Notes: a model not told the origin generated them from the sequence alone. DNA of 64,000 bases from Sanghuangporus weigelae (GCA_033182465.1 CP137327.1:1116001-1180000); one strand, 5' to 3'. Shown: positions 35,101 to 44,474, numbered from the stretch's first letter. Program-made: numbers and translations.

Positions 35101-35429
35101 CGCAGTGAACTTGCAAGGCTTCCGAGCGAGACATGACGATACGGATGACCGTCGGGTCGAAGGGACAGTGTCTCTCTGCCCAGTACAACTGCATTCTCCA
35201 GATCCACGATGTCACCCCACGTGTTGTAACGAGAGCGAAGTGACAATGCGAGGTCATGCAATGAACTCGCACGGTAAGGATGCTCTTGTGGACAAGAATC
35301 AAGGACAGCCTGATAGAGATCGATGGCCGAGTCAATGTCTTCTCGACTGCCGGATTGCTCAAAGAGGGACCAAGCGGATTCGGCTTGCGATTTAAGCCCT
35401 TCAAGTGCATCAGACCGATTGGACGACAT
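32178..35429 (-). CDS. TPR-CHAT protein 2 (caspase-like)
   Basis: A single uninterrupted frame of 1083 aa, paralogous to the gene at 27914. Residues 1-50 match the N-terminus of protein 1 in pattern (SRED.D..I.L.Q.VLD.CP). Ten 45-residue repeats follow, much more alike than those of protein 1, then the shared linker and a CHAT domain with His938 (FVCHG) and Cys978 (LSAC). The C-terminal 250 residues are nearly identical to those of protein 1, including the terminal WVNLVHIGA, so the peptidase half is conserved while repeat number and surface residues vary. It is intronless and complete. The gene is inferred to be a cysteine peptidase gated by its repeat array. This is by analogy with bacterial TPR-CHAT proteases such as Csx29; nothing here shows the activator or the target. 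Confidence 0.9.
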   Translation of the reverse strand: MSSNRSDALEGLKSQAESAWSLFEQSGSREDIDSAIDLYQAVLDSCPQEHPYRASSLHDLALSLRSRYNTWGDIVDLENAVVLGRETLSLRPDGHPYRHVSLGSLASSLRDRYMYSGRVDDLEESILLHRAALALRPDGHPDRHHSLGNLANALADRYAYSGRADDLEESISLQRASLVLRPDGHPDRHFLLGNLASSLADLYAYSGRVDYLEESILLERAALALRPDDHPYRHSSLGNLSSSLAVRYAYSGRVEDLEESILLQRTSLDLRPDGHPFRHFSLGNLASSLRDRYAHSGRVDDLEESISLQRAALALRPNGHPDRHFSLGSLASSLRDRYAYSGRVDDLEESILLERAALALRPDGHPFRHLSLGSLASSLADHYAHSGRVDDLEESISLQRAALALRPNGHPDRHFSFGNLASSLRDRYAYSGRADDLEESILLERAALALRPDGHPFRHLSLGNLASSLAGRYTYSGRVDDLEESISLLRVALALQPDGHPARSWLLHNIACRLYTRYEKEERMEDLEECIQTLRQATAHVFSGPSRRLDAAFYWTVLARRHGHQTTLEAYRAATLVIQRALAIRPTLSSQHDFLSSGIGHRSLTLDAASYAIEKGDLTQAVELLEQGRTLLWSHMRGFRTSLERLSEADTSLADRFRNCSCALEALRTSSEPRSVVPDGGLQNQHSIDQMLVQVRRLSEEQEEIIEEVRRIPGFEDFLQAAPFEVLQQAACEGPVIVLNHSEHRCDVLIVISGKDVPCVCIPLDKDFYSDAVALHDELVRVRQEYRVGSVEYDEVLRRVMRILWDRVVSKVVQKLKELEVHEGSRIWWCPTSVLSALPFHAAGPYQGADGTEKHLLDDYISSYTPTLKSLITARSGVADGGGRMLFVADTELPSAKKERDTIRRIRRIEKQLLDDQATPEAVLRMLRRVRWVHFVCHGLLDEEPFNSSLKLSGGNLTLLDIARANLPNAELAFLSACHTAEQHPKVAMDEVLHLSSAMQFCGFRSVIGTMWQLLDRDGPFFSLSIYMDLMREVGEGEVRFKRAAEAVREAALRLRERGDEGADGYRVEMKAERWVNLVHIGA
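33940..35200 (-). repeat. In-frame 135-bp tandem repeats with 270-bp higher-order unit
   Basis: Codes for repeats 2-10 of TPR-CHAT protein 2. Units are 135 bp (45 codons) and highly similar at DNA level. Neighbouring units alternate between two types, one ending ISLQRAALALRPNGHPDRHF and one ending ILLERAALALRPDGHPFRHL. The pair recurs with a 270-bp period: the plus-strand string AGATGGCGAAACGGATGACC occurs at 34051 and again at 34321, and ACGATCCGGATGACCGTTGG at 34191 and 34461. This points to recent duplication of double units. Confidence 0.9.
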
Positions 35430-35868
35430 GTCAAGAGTGGAATCCTGAGATGAGATAAGTATCTGTTACTCTCTCAGGCAGGAATCAATGAGTTACCGGT
35501 TGCAGATGTGTCAACCGCGAAAATACTGTAGGTGTTTAGAGATTTCACTACGTAGGCCTGCTCCTTAAGCAGCTCTGAAAGGGATGAAGGTAAGGAAGTG
35601 GCAGACGATGGGAGGAAAGGGGAGTTTGGCTGTACATGATCCTGAGCAGTTACTTATATACCGTTAGTCCCTGCCTTTCAACGCGTGCATTACAATTACA
35701 CTCACGGGAAGTTCCGATTCGGCAACACTGCCCTCAACTCATCCCATAATTGGGTTGTCATCTTTTGTCTGCCTTCGTCGAGTTTCTGATGATTCTCGAA
35801 TAGGTCCGAGTCTGTCGGTATTTGGGACCTGATATTGCTGCATTGCCTCTTGATGGGCAGTGCAAATC
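35430..35868. other. Upstream region of TPR-CHAT gene 2 up to the insertion site
   Basis: 439 bp. It holds the promoter of gene 2, with a TATA-like element, and ends at the left flank of the nested mobile block (CAAATC at 35863-35868). Confidence 0.6.
35652..35662 (-). promoter_or_regulatory. Putative TATA box of TPR-CHAT gene 2
   Basis: The minus strand reads GGTATATAAGTA about 225 bp upstream of the start codon at 35429. Position and sequence fit a core promoter TATA element; there is no other support. Confidence 0.4.
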
Positions 35869-36068
35869 TAAAAGAACGTGCTCAGTCTCTCGAATGATAG
35901 TAGTAGAAGACTCTATTCATGTACCTAAAAGAACGTGCTCAGTCTCTCGAATGATAGTAGTAGAAGACTGAGGTGTTACATCGAGCGGCTGACGAATTAT
36001 AAGGAAAACGGAAAAGGAAATAGTCTGAATCATAACATAACGATCACGACGATCTGATATTCTTAACA
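35869..36068 (-). repeat. 3' LTR of the copia element, with a partial duplication at its outer end
   Basis: The 143-bp LTR core is at 35926-36068. A further 57 bp at 35869-35925 repeats the terminal 44 bp of the LTR followed by 13 other bases. The target duplication AAATC lies outside this extra block, so the block belongs to the inserted copy. Confidence 0.85.
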
Positions 36069-36099
36069 CCCCCCCTCGTTGTGACGTCGGTAAAAGTGC

Positions 36100-39000
36100 T
36101 TATTTCATACCAAGTAAATCCAGACACCGTTCATGCAGAACGGCACCGAGAGGTTTCGTGAGAATATCGGCAGGATTTTCATTTCCGTTGACGTGTATTA
36201 GACGAATGCGGCCCTTGTGGACCTCGTCTCGGATGTGGTGTGTGGAGATATCTATATGCTTCGTCTTGGAGAGGTAGACAGGGTTCTTTGTCATGAGAAT
36301 AGCCGCTTGATTGTCGACATGAACGTTGACCGGACTTTCCTTTAGCCCCATTCCAAGTTCTTGCATAAGATGGCAGAACCAAATGGCCTCTTGGGCGCAC
36401 GCGGATACTGATATGTACTCTGCCTCAGCCATAGACTTTGCGACAACAGTCTGTTTGCGTGATTTCCAAGCAATAGGACCTCCAGCATACATAAAGATGT
36501 ACCCACTGATCGATTTTCTATCAGTGGCATCTCCAGCCCAGTCAGAGTCGGAAAACGCCAGGAGCGCTGTTCCCTTCCTTCTTTCGTACACGATCCCTAA
36601 GTCTTTCGTGCCCTTTAGGTATCTCAGTACTCGTAGTGCCGCTTCCCAGTGAGTTCTGGTTGGTTTTTGAAGGTACCTGGCTAGCATGTTGACCGAGAAG
36701 CAGATATCCACGCGCAAGACCGTTGCGAACCAGAGTAACTCCCCAACAAGTTGTGCGTATGGCCATGGGGGGTTGGCTTCGGCAGGTAGATCATCAGTAG
36801 CGAACATGTTCAAGGCATCTTGAGCCATCAGTGTATGCGCTGTATGTGCATTTCTCATTCCGTATCTTTCCACCGCCCGTTCTATCTTCTGTGCCAATGT
36901 CAGCTTCACTGTCCCATTGGACTCGTCGTATTTTACTGTGAGTCCCAGTGTATTCGTACCAGCTCTTGGGTCTTTCTCTTTGAAGTCGAAATGTTTCTTG
37001 ATGTCAGTTCTGAGGCGGTCGGCAGAGTTTGGACCAGACAGTGATAAAGACATCGGTGCTGCTGTACAGTCATCGACATGAGTGGACATTATTGTTCTCC
37101 CCCCTTCGCTGTCTGAACGAACGTAAACGGTTGGTGCTGAGATACACCTCTCGAATCCAATGCCATTCAATTTGGCCGTGAAGTGATCAGCCCAAGCTCT
37201 AGCGCCCTGTCTAAGACCGTAAAGAGCTTTCTTTAGGTGGCAGCAAGGATGGATGAGGTTCGGAACAGAGAAGCCAGTTGGGTATTCGACAACGAGATCG
37301 GATTCGATCAAGGGACTGTGTAGATAAGCTGAGCTAATGTCGAGAGTAACAAGCTGAGTGTGTTGTTGGCAACTGAGGGCGCATACGAAGCGAGCTGAGA
37401 TGAAATCCCCGGATGCAGCAAAAGTTTCGCCAAACTCAAGTCCAGGAACCTGCGAGTCGCCGCGAGCAACCCAACGCGCCCGAAATTCAAGAGTACCATC
37501 AGCTTGCTCTTTGAGAGAGAACACCCACATGCCTTTAATCACATGTAAGTCATCTGGCTTTTCAACGACATCCCACACGTCCATCTGATTGAGCTTCGCA
37601 ATTTCGTACGACATTGCGGCGTGCCACTCATTGGATTGGTTGGAGGCGAGAGCTTCAGGGGCTGACCTGGGGATGGAGATGTCTCCGAGTGATGTAGTGG
37701 TGTATACACGCTCATTTTTCTGCAGAGCTCTGTCAAGAAAAGATAGAGATTTGTGCTGTTCTACACTCGCAATTCCTTTGCCAGTCATTTTCGGGACTCG
37801 AGAAGAGGAGCGAAGCGGCAAAGGAGAAAGAGTGGCAGAAGAGATCGACGAATCAGCTGGAATTGAATCAGCTTGAAGATCTCTTACTCGGAAAGATCGG
37901 AATTCATCAAAGATGACGTCACGAGAGTAAGAGATCTTCCTCGTGGTGGGGTCAATCATTCTATAAGCCGCGTTGTCTCGGTACCCCACTAATATCAACT
38001 TTGTTGCCTTCGCATCGAGTTTCTTCCGCTTTTCAGGTACGACATGGACATAACCTGGAGATCCAAAGGTTCTGATGTGATCGACGGTCGGTTTTGTTCC
38101 ATGCAGGACTTCGTATGGGGTGGCATTCTCCTGGTGAGATCTCCCACATCGGTTATGAATATAAATGAAGGTGTCATATGCTTCAGCCCAATAAATCGGT
38201 GGGAGATCTGCAAATTGGAGCATGGCCTGTACTGCATTTGATCCGGTTCTATTCATTCGTTCCACCCTGCCATTCATCTCGTGTCGAAACGGTACGGTGA
38301 GATGGTGCGTAATTCCATGTTGTTGATTGAACTCATCCATGGCATGGTTGACGAACTCAGTCCCATTATCCGAGTGAAGAGCTTTGACAGTAATGGAATG
38401 TTGGGTCTTAAGGGAATTGCATAGCGCTTTCCAGAGCGACAATATGGTATGTGCACTCTTGTCTTGAATAGAATGACACCAGACGTAATTGGAATACTCA
38501 TCGACAAATTTTAGGCTAATGGTGGCACCAGAGAAAGACTTGTGCCCCATGAACTCGAGATCAGAATGAACGATGTCCCCTGGTTTGACTGCACGAAGTT
38601 TTTTTGAGTTAGTCTGCAACACTGGCATTTTTGACAGCACGCATGCTTCGCAGAAAGCATTAGGTTCCGAATCAGCTAGTTGGATTCCTTCCGTAAGATT
38701 ATCACGAGCTATCTCTTCGACACGTCTTGCATCAATGTGTCCAAGCCGTTCATGCCAGACGTGAAGAGGTTGTTTGACATCATTCTTCGCAGTGACGAGG
38801 TGCGCGTGTTCATGAGATACAGACATGTCCATAATCCACTGATTCATTTTAATGGAGGCCGTTGCGTAGGGCGTCCCTTTGATCATGAAGTGGATGTGCT
38901 CGTCATCTGAGAAAATTCGAATTCCTTTCTGGTGGAGTTGGAGAAGCGACATAAGGTTGATGGAGACATTCGGGACGTACAAGACATCTGTTATAGGTAC

Positions 39001-40365
39001 GATAGTGGTTTCTCCATTGTACTCGAACGATCCTAATACCGTTCCTTTTCCAACTCCCCACAGGAGCTGCGCATTGTCATGAGCGGTAGAGATTGGAACT
39101 GGTTGAATCTCCTCGTAGGATGTGAAATTGCTTCTATCATTCGTCATGTGCGACGTTGCTCTGGAGTTGAACACCCAGGATTCGCGCGATAGACCAACAT
39201 TGTTGGCTATCATGGCTGCGTCACCTATGCGGTGTTGAATTGTTTCAGCCACTCGAGCCGTTTCACAATCACTTCGAGGAGATGCCGGGACATAGAGGTT
39301 AGCCCTTTGTCTTTCTAAAGCAGCTATCTGGGCGCTAATGTTGGCATGTTCTTGTTGAGAAAAATCGGGTGGCATCCGATAGTTCTGCGGGCGCCTACTA
39401 ACTGCACCCCCCCCTGGAGCCCAGCAATCTGGTAGGGAATGACCGGTATGATTGCAATTGGGGCATCGGATACGAAAGCGAGGACGGTTCTGGGGTCTGA
39501 TTTGAAGAGCGGCCTCAGTCTTACTAGGTTTTGCATAACCACGCGCATCTTGGTCTTCAAGGAAGGCAATCATTTGGTCTGGGAGGGGAAGAGAGTGTCC
39601 AAAGATGGCTAAAGATTTCCACTGTTCATGGTCAGATAGAGAGTTGATGATCGTGGTATGCCAATCGTCATCGTCCATTTTGCTGCCGCAGTTGATGTAT
39701 TGAGCTTTCAGATTGCGAAGTGCCTTAATATGGTCCTTCATCATCTCACCCGGCTGAATCCTTTTGGTGTCCAGATTCAACTTTGAGGTAGACCGCGCAG
39801 CAGAGGTCTTCTTTGAAAAACGGGAATTGATCGCCCTCCAGAGTTCGGCAGCGGAATCCAGTTCATCGGCAAGTTCCCCATAGAGGTCGAAATCCATGTT
39901 CATGGCAATCTGAGAAGTCGTCAAGTTATCCACAGTTTGCCAGACATCATATGCTTTACTCGTGACATCAGATGGAGGGATAGACGAGCCCTCGGCATGA
40001 GAAATCCATTTGTGAGTTCTGAGAATCACTAGTTGTACTTTCTTCCAAGAGACGAAGTTTGAACCGTCTGGTTTCAGGTGGTTGGATTCGGAGAACTCCT
40101 TGACGCGGTAGTCCCAAGGTTGTTTGATCTTAGTCTCGACGGTAGGTGTCTTAGCTACAGGAACTATAGAGAACTCTTGATTAAATCTCTGGAAGAGGGT
40201 CTCCGTGTCAAGTTCAGGAGACCGGGCAGAGTTGGATTGATGTTCCGAATGTGTTGGCTGAGGTATAGGCTGACTAGCAAGACCCGTAAGAGACTCACGG
40301 CTAGGAACCGGCGATATATGCGCTTGTTCTGGATTGATATCTGGTGGATGAGACGCAGAGTGCAC
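36100..40365 (-). CDS. copia gag-pol polyprotein
   Basis: One long frame of about 1421 codons in copia order. A gag region is followed by a CCHC zinc knuckle near residue 300 (CPNCNHTGHSLPDC), the protease region, a GAG pre-integrase motif (HVWHERLGH) and the integrase core (about 560-740). Reverse transcriptase of the copia type (about 930-1180) and an RNase H domain (SDSDWAGD, near 1290) follow. The integrase-before-reverse-transcriptase order defines Ty1/copia. The function is the element's own replication; no host role is suggested. Confidence 0.9.
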   Translation of the reverse strand: MHSASHPPDINPEQAHISPVPSRESLTGLASQPIPQPTHSEHQSNSARSPELDTETLFQRFNQEFSIVPVAKTPTVETKIKQPWDYRVKEFSESNHLKPDGSNFVSWKKVQLVILRTHKWISHAEGSSIPPSDVTSKAYDVWQTVDNLTTSQIAMNMDFDLYGELADELDSAAELWRAINSRFSKKTSAARSTSKLNLDTKRIQPGEMMKDHIKALRNLKAQYINCGSKMDDDDWHTTIINSLSDHEQWKSLAIFGHSLPLPDQMIAFLEDQDARGYAKPSKTEAALQIRPQNRPRFRIRCPNCNHTGHSLPDCWAPGGGAVSRRPQNYRMPPDFSQQEHANISAQIAALERQRANLYVPASPRSDCETARVAETIQHRIGDAAMIANNVGLSRESWVFNSRATSHMTNDRSNFTSYEEIQPVPISTAHDNAQLLWGVGKGTVLGSFEYNGETTIVPITDVLYVPNVSINLMSLLQLHQKGIRIFSDDEHIHFMIKGTPYATASIKMNQWIMDMSVSHEHAHLVTAKNDVKQPLHVWHERLGHIDARRVEEIARDNLTEGIQLADSEPNAFCEACVLSKMPVLQTNSKKLRAVKPGDIVHSDLEFMGHKSFSGATISLKFVDEYSNYVWCHSIQDKSAHTILSLWKALCNSLKTQHSITVKALHSDNGTEFVNHAMDEFNQQHGITHHLTVPFRHEMNGRVERMNRTGSNAVQAMLQFADLPPIYWAEAYDTFIYIHNRCGRSHQENATPYEVLHGTKPTVDHIRTFGSPGYVHVVPEKRKKLDAKATKLILVGYRDNAAYRMIDPTTRKISYSRDVIFDEFRSFRVRDLQADSIPADSSISSATLSPLPLRSSSRVPKMTGKGIASVEQHKSLSFLDRALQKNERVYTTTSLGDISIPRSAPEALASNQSNEWHAAMSYEIAKLNQMDVWDVVEKPDDLHVIKGMWVFSLKEQADGTLEFRARWVARGDSQVPGLEFGETFAASGDFISARFVCALSCQQHTQLVTLDISSAYLHSPLIESDLVVEYPTGFSVPNLIHPCCHLKKALYGLRQGARAWADHFTAKLNGIGFERCISAPTVYVRSDSEGGRTIMSTHVDDCTAAPMSLSLSGPNSADRLRTDIKKHFDFKEKDPRAGTNTLGLTVKYDESNGTVKLTLAQKIERAVERYGMRNAHTAHTLMAQDALNMFATDDLPAEANPPWPYAQLVGELLWFATVLRVDICFSVNMLARYLQKPTRTHWEAALRVLRYLKGTKDLGIVYERRKGTALLAFSDSDWAGDATDRKSISGYIFMYAGGPIAWKSRKQTVVAKSMAEAEYISVSACAQEAIWFCHLMQELGMGLKESPVNVHVDNQAAILMTKNPVYLSKTKHIDISTHHIRDEVHKGRIRLIHVNGNENPADILTKPLGAVLHERCLDLLGMK

Positions 40366-40384
40366 TCTAGAATGAGGGGCTGAC

Positions 40385-41896
40385 TGTTAGGGAGTAGGCC
40401 CGGGGTTACACCGGTTCGATCCTTTTGCCTAAGCAGCGGTGTGTTGTGCAGAGGTGATCTTATCTACCCACGTCTGGCTGTACCACGCGGTCCCTTACTA
40501 GCCTTCCTAGTCGCGGTCCGGGTTATGGATGCTTTCAGATACGAGGTGATAGTAAAGCAGATTGGGATTTCCAAGAGGCGTGATAGTACAAAGCACACAG
40601 TAATAGCTCGCTGTAGGGCAAGCTTTACACCAGTGTGTTAAGAGGATCGAAAGATGGGGAAATGAGGGCCTAATCCTACAACTATTTATGCTCCCAGATA
40701 TTCCATTTTCCGTCCTATTTCTTACTCATCCTGTCTCCACTTTGCTCCACTTTTCTCCACCATTACATCTGTCCTTTTGTCATCCTGCTGCGCTTCGCCC
40801 CACTTTGCTCCAATCTTTGTAAGGTCGTCTCCACTATGACAGAATTCTTTGGAGTTGCTGACTGAGACAATAGAGGTGGTGCTCCGATATGGAATGCTCC
40901 ACTGTCAGTACTCCATAACGATGTCATTGCCGTCATTGAGTGGCATCTTTGCCCTTGGAGCGATGTAGGCTGCTCGGTATGTGATTCTTCGGAATTCATC
41001 TCGAGGTCCAGCGAGGGTAAGCATAACTCGCACGTCCGTGTTAAGGTGTCGGGTCGGTGTAGAGTATGGTCCAAGGCATATCATGAACTGCATAAGCTCT
41101 GCTGGCAGGTTCTGCTGGGTTCTGGTGACTAGCCATGCTTTGCCTTCGTATCGTATATCTCGAATGTAGCACCATATCCTTCATTGTATAAGGAGTTGTA
41201 ATTGCTTGGTCTCCAGGTTTGCATCTCTCGGTAAATAAAGGTTTGCCTGTATCGTAGATGCTGGACATGGTGTGTGCAACTCCGGTCTATACCATCCAAT
41301 CATTCTCCAAGTTATCGGGTTCGCAGTTCGAGGGGTCCGAGTTGTGATCGTGAGTTCCTCTCGTTTCTTGGGTACTATTGGGTTTGGTGGATTGGAATGC
41401 ATTGTATCTTGAAGGTGTCGCTCGGTTTCGATGTGACAGTCACGCGTACCAACTGTTGCCGTGCATACTATGTAGTATACTTCATAAAGGACCATGTAAA
41501 CTCGTGCACAGACTTGACAGTGCTGAAATGCCAGTGAGGTCTCCATAAACCTTATTAGCCTTTAGCCTTTTAGCGTTTAGGCTTTAGTAGTTGTGCTTCT
41601 GGACTTCTAAGAAGTTTGATCGCTTCTTTTGATCGAGGTCGCTCTGGTTGCTTGGTCGGCAGCGTTAGAGTGGTAGTCCGCGGTAATAGGCGGTCGGCGG
41701 TGTTAGCTGTTAGCGGGATTACGTATCCGCTTTGGTGCTTCTAGCGCTCGGGTGGTAACGGGTTACTGTTGCCTAGGCCGCTCGATCGCTTGGGCCCGTG
41801 ATAGCTGGCTTGGTTACTGGTCGCGTTTGAAAAGCTGATCGTGTGGATCTGCTGATTGCGTCGATCCTGATGCGAGTTTTTGAGCGGATCCTTTCA
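40385..41896 (-). mobile_element. Solo-LTR-like element, copy 1 (inside copia)
   Basis: A 1512-bp segment with TG...CA ends (in element orientation TGAAAGG...CCCTAACA), flanked by a 5-bp duplication, GTCAG (CTGAC on the plus strand at 40380-40384 and 41897-41901). It lies within the copia element and is nearly identical to copy 2 at 45681-47193 in opposite orientation. There is no internal terminal repeat and no gag or pol. A single LTR left by recombination of a larger LTR element is the simplest reading. Being inside a young copia, it must be younger still. Confidence 0.75.
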
Positions 41897-42130
41897 CTGA
41901 CATAGTACTTGGAAGTGTTGTAAGAGAGCTGAGAGGAGATGGGGACTGTGCCACCGGAGATGCCACCGAGTACGATGCTCTAGGTTGGAATCGATCTGTA
42001 TTGGATAACCACGGGTCTAGGTCTAAAGCAGGAAGTCTATCATTGTTCGACTCTCTCTGATGTCTGGTATATATGGGCATAAACGTGTTCTATGGCGTTC
42101 ATTCAGTAGCGGGGGCCAAGGCTCATAACC

Positions 42131-42273
42131 TAAAAGAACGTGCTCAGTCTCTCGAATGATAGTAGTAGAAGACTGAGGTGTTACATTGAGCGGCTGACGA
42201 ATTATAAGGAAAACGGAAAAGGAAATAGTCTGAATCATAACATAACGATCACGACGATCTGATATTCTTAACA
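42131..42273 (-). repeat. 5' LTR of the copia element
   Basis: 143 bp, one base different from the core of the 3' LTR. The primer-binding site lies directly inside it. Confidence 0.9.
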
Positions 42274-42928
42274 AAATCATTAGGGTTCCGTATATTTGGT
42301 GGTCAAGCTCTCATACGGATACGGAACGCCCGTATACGGGGCATACGGCATATACGGAGGTTCCGGAACTCTACTGAATCAGGGCGTAATAAGAAATATT
42401 TTTTCAAAGTATTCAAAGTTTATTTACCTCGGTTCAATAAAGATTCTGTTCACTGATAATATTAATGGTGTTTAGGGATGATTTTCATAGGTATCCGAGC
42501 AGATCAGTCACTGCGTTTTACGGTCGGCTACTAGAATTTGTCTAGCTTACATTATCTCGAATACATGTGACTACAGAAGTACTTGTAGCTCAGTTGACGG
42601 AAATTAATGTAGTCTTTAAAATCACGATATTGCACCCTACATGATTTGCTGTAGTTGAGCTACTTGAGTGGAAAGAAATTTGAGTGGGATTGCCTGAGTA
42701 AAATTTTCTATTTGATGTAGACAGCCTACAATAACTAATGAAACTTTTGTAGTCTAGTCGACTCAACTAGTACTAGTCTTTGGTAGGTAAATTATTTGAA
42801 CGATCGGCATTTCCAAATAGGAGTCATTATAAATCATATTATATGATATAGTTCTTATGTAATACAAAAAGCTTCGTGTCGCGTCGTGACACGTCCCTCT
42901 TGCATACAGGCAGACTCACAAAACATAA

Positions 42929-44474
42929 ATGAATGATGGACGCGTACCTGCAGGCCAACCATCCTTACCACCAGCAGTAGCAGAATGGTTCGGAAATTTT
43001 GTTCAAGCTAGCAGTCAGGCAGAGGACTCGATTGCAACTGCCCAACTGAACTCATCTCAGACCTTTCCACTTACCAACTTGTATACATCGGTGGACGACT
43101 TCCCACTTCATCTACAGCCCCGGGACACATTTGATAGTGGCTTTACAGTACCTTCAGGGCAAGAAGACATAGTTCAGCTCTAAGTGAGGGTCAAAACTCT
43201 TGGAGAAGAGGTTAGTGCCTTGAAGAGGCTTCTCGACGATTGCAACAACAATACCAGGCGTGCAAAAAAATTCAAGCTTAGTGGATATCTGGATGGACTT
43301 GCAGAAGATCAGAAATTAGCTCGCGAAGATGTGATGGTACGTACTTCATAACCTTTGGATTAAAAAAGGCGCATATATTCTGAATGATTCTGTTAGAGGA
43401 ATGTTCGATGTACGATGAAAGCACTTACCGGTAGGAGCCAGGAGCGCGTTCAGGGAGAAGATACAATGGAATTCAATTATGAGAATACTGCGTCAGAGAG
43501 CCCAAATGAAGAAGTTGTTCAGTGCATTGTGGAACTGGTAGCAAACGACTACAAAGTACGTACTGTTTTCTTTTGCTCGATTGCACGTTTACTAAAGTGG
43601 AAAAAAGGATGAAGGAAGCGGTTGTCTCATTTATGATGGACATGAGCTTACCCTCGAAGATCTTCGGCTATTTGCTTCAAGGACTTTTAACGGATGGCGA
43701 AACGAATTCTTGACGAAGAAGAGTGCTTCAAAGACAAAAAAGAAAGAGAAGAATCAGAAGAAGAAATGTCGCTACACGCGACAATTGGTGGTAAGTACTT
43801 ATAATAGGCAATCCATGGATTCAGAAAACACTGATAGTAAGGTTAGCTCAGCAACAGTCGAAAGCAGGGAAAAGAAACGTACGAGGGCAGACACAACTGT
43901 ATCTTGCCAGAGGAAGTTTTTGAACCAAACTACATGACCCCTTACCACAGTGAGCTTGATACTACCGATGTCTCATCTGGCAAGGAAGATCACGAAGAAC
44001 CAGCAACCAGCGAGGACAGCGAAGTACCCAGCACAAACGAAACACCAAGAGAAAGGAAGGTCCGGTCAGCAAAACAGGCCCATTACACAAGAATGGCCAA
44101 AAAAGTGAACATACCAATCCTGGAACAGCTTGCCGAGGCACCCATATGGGAAAAGAGGCCTAAGGAGTTTCGTTCTCAGAAAGTAAGCATTATACATAAT
44201 AAGATATACATAGAAAAACTCACTATTTCAGTACAATGAAATACTTCGCGAGCTTGATGGGATTGTCAGCTCGGATCGCCCGAAGAAGAAAGGAAGAGGC
44301 AAGGTACGTGCACTTGTACCAAAGGTCAACTTTGGACGAGAGGTCTCGCATGCTCCGGGTGGTAAGAAGCCGACCCCCTCTTTCATGGTTGAACCCGAGT
44401 GGCACGCGATATATGAGGCACAGGGAAAGACCCTTAATATCGCTGAGAAGAATCCAGAGGGATTTTCTGATTAA
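42929..44474 (+). pseudogene. Transposon accessory gene, coiled-coil/charged protein, one in-frame stop
   Basis: Unrecognised. Five exons join entirely in phase 0: 42929-43336, 43397-43555, 43608-43790, 43847-44182 and 44232-44474, 443 codons in total. All introns are GT-AG and about 50-60 bp. A single in-frame TAA in exon 1 (near 43181) splits the frame just before a predicted coiled coil (VKTLGEEVSALKRLL). The middle has a lysine-rich basic block; the C-terminal part is Ser/Glu-rich, then basic (RPKKKGRGK). The gene is convergent with the Tnp2 transposase and inside the same transposon ends, so it is probably the element's second protein, perhaps DNA-binding. Whether the stop is real decay or a sequencing difference cannot be told. 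Confidence 0.55.

Larger units (their letters stand above)
35869..42273 (-). mobile_element. Ty1/copia LTR retrotransposon, young, with one nested insertion
   Basis: LTRs start TGTTAAG on the minus strand. The 143-bp LTR cores (35926-36068 and 42131-42273) differ at one position, so the insertion is recent. The element is flanked by a 5-bp duplication, AAATC, at 35864-35868 and 42274-42278. The primer-binding site next to the 5' LTR (42119-42130, minus GGTTATGAGCCT) is complementary to the anticodon stem-loop of initiator tRNA-Met, as copia-type elements use. A polypurine tract (GAGGGGGGG, minus, 36069-36077) precedes the 3' LTR. Between them lies one long gag-pol frame. A 1.51-kb solo-LTR-like element is inserted at the 5' edge of that frame. 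Otherwise the copy looks whole. Confidence 0.92.

Noticed and set aside
33940-35200. Regular repeats considered as a CRISPR-like or satellite array
   Set aside because: The repeats are fully coding, in frame and part of a protein domain array; there are no unique spacers.
33881-35395. A 504-codon plus-strand open frame antisense to TPR-CHAT gene 2
   Set aside because: The 135-bp repeat is a multiple of three, so one stop-free antisense frame is propagated through all copies. The protein has no family features, whereas the minus strand encodes clear TPR-CHAT sequence.
40385-41896. Interpretation of the 1.51-kb segment as the copia leader
   Set aside because: It has its own TG...CA ends and 5-bp duplication, and a second copy occurs outside any copia element.
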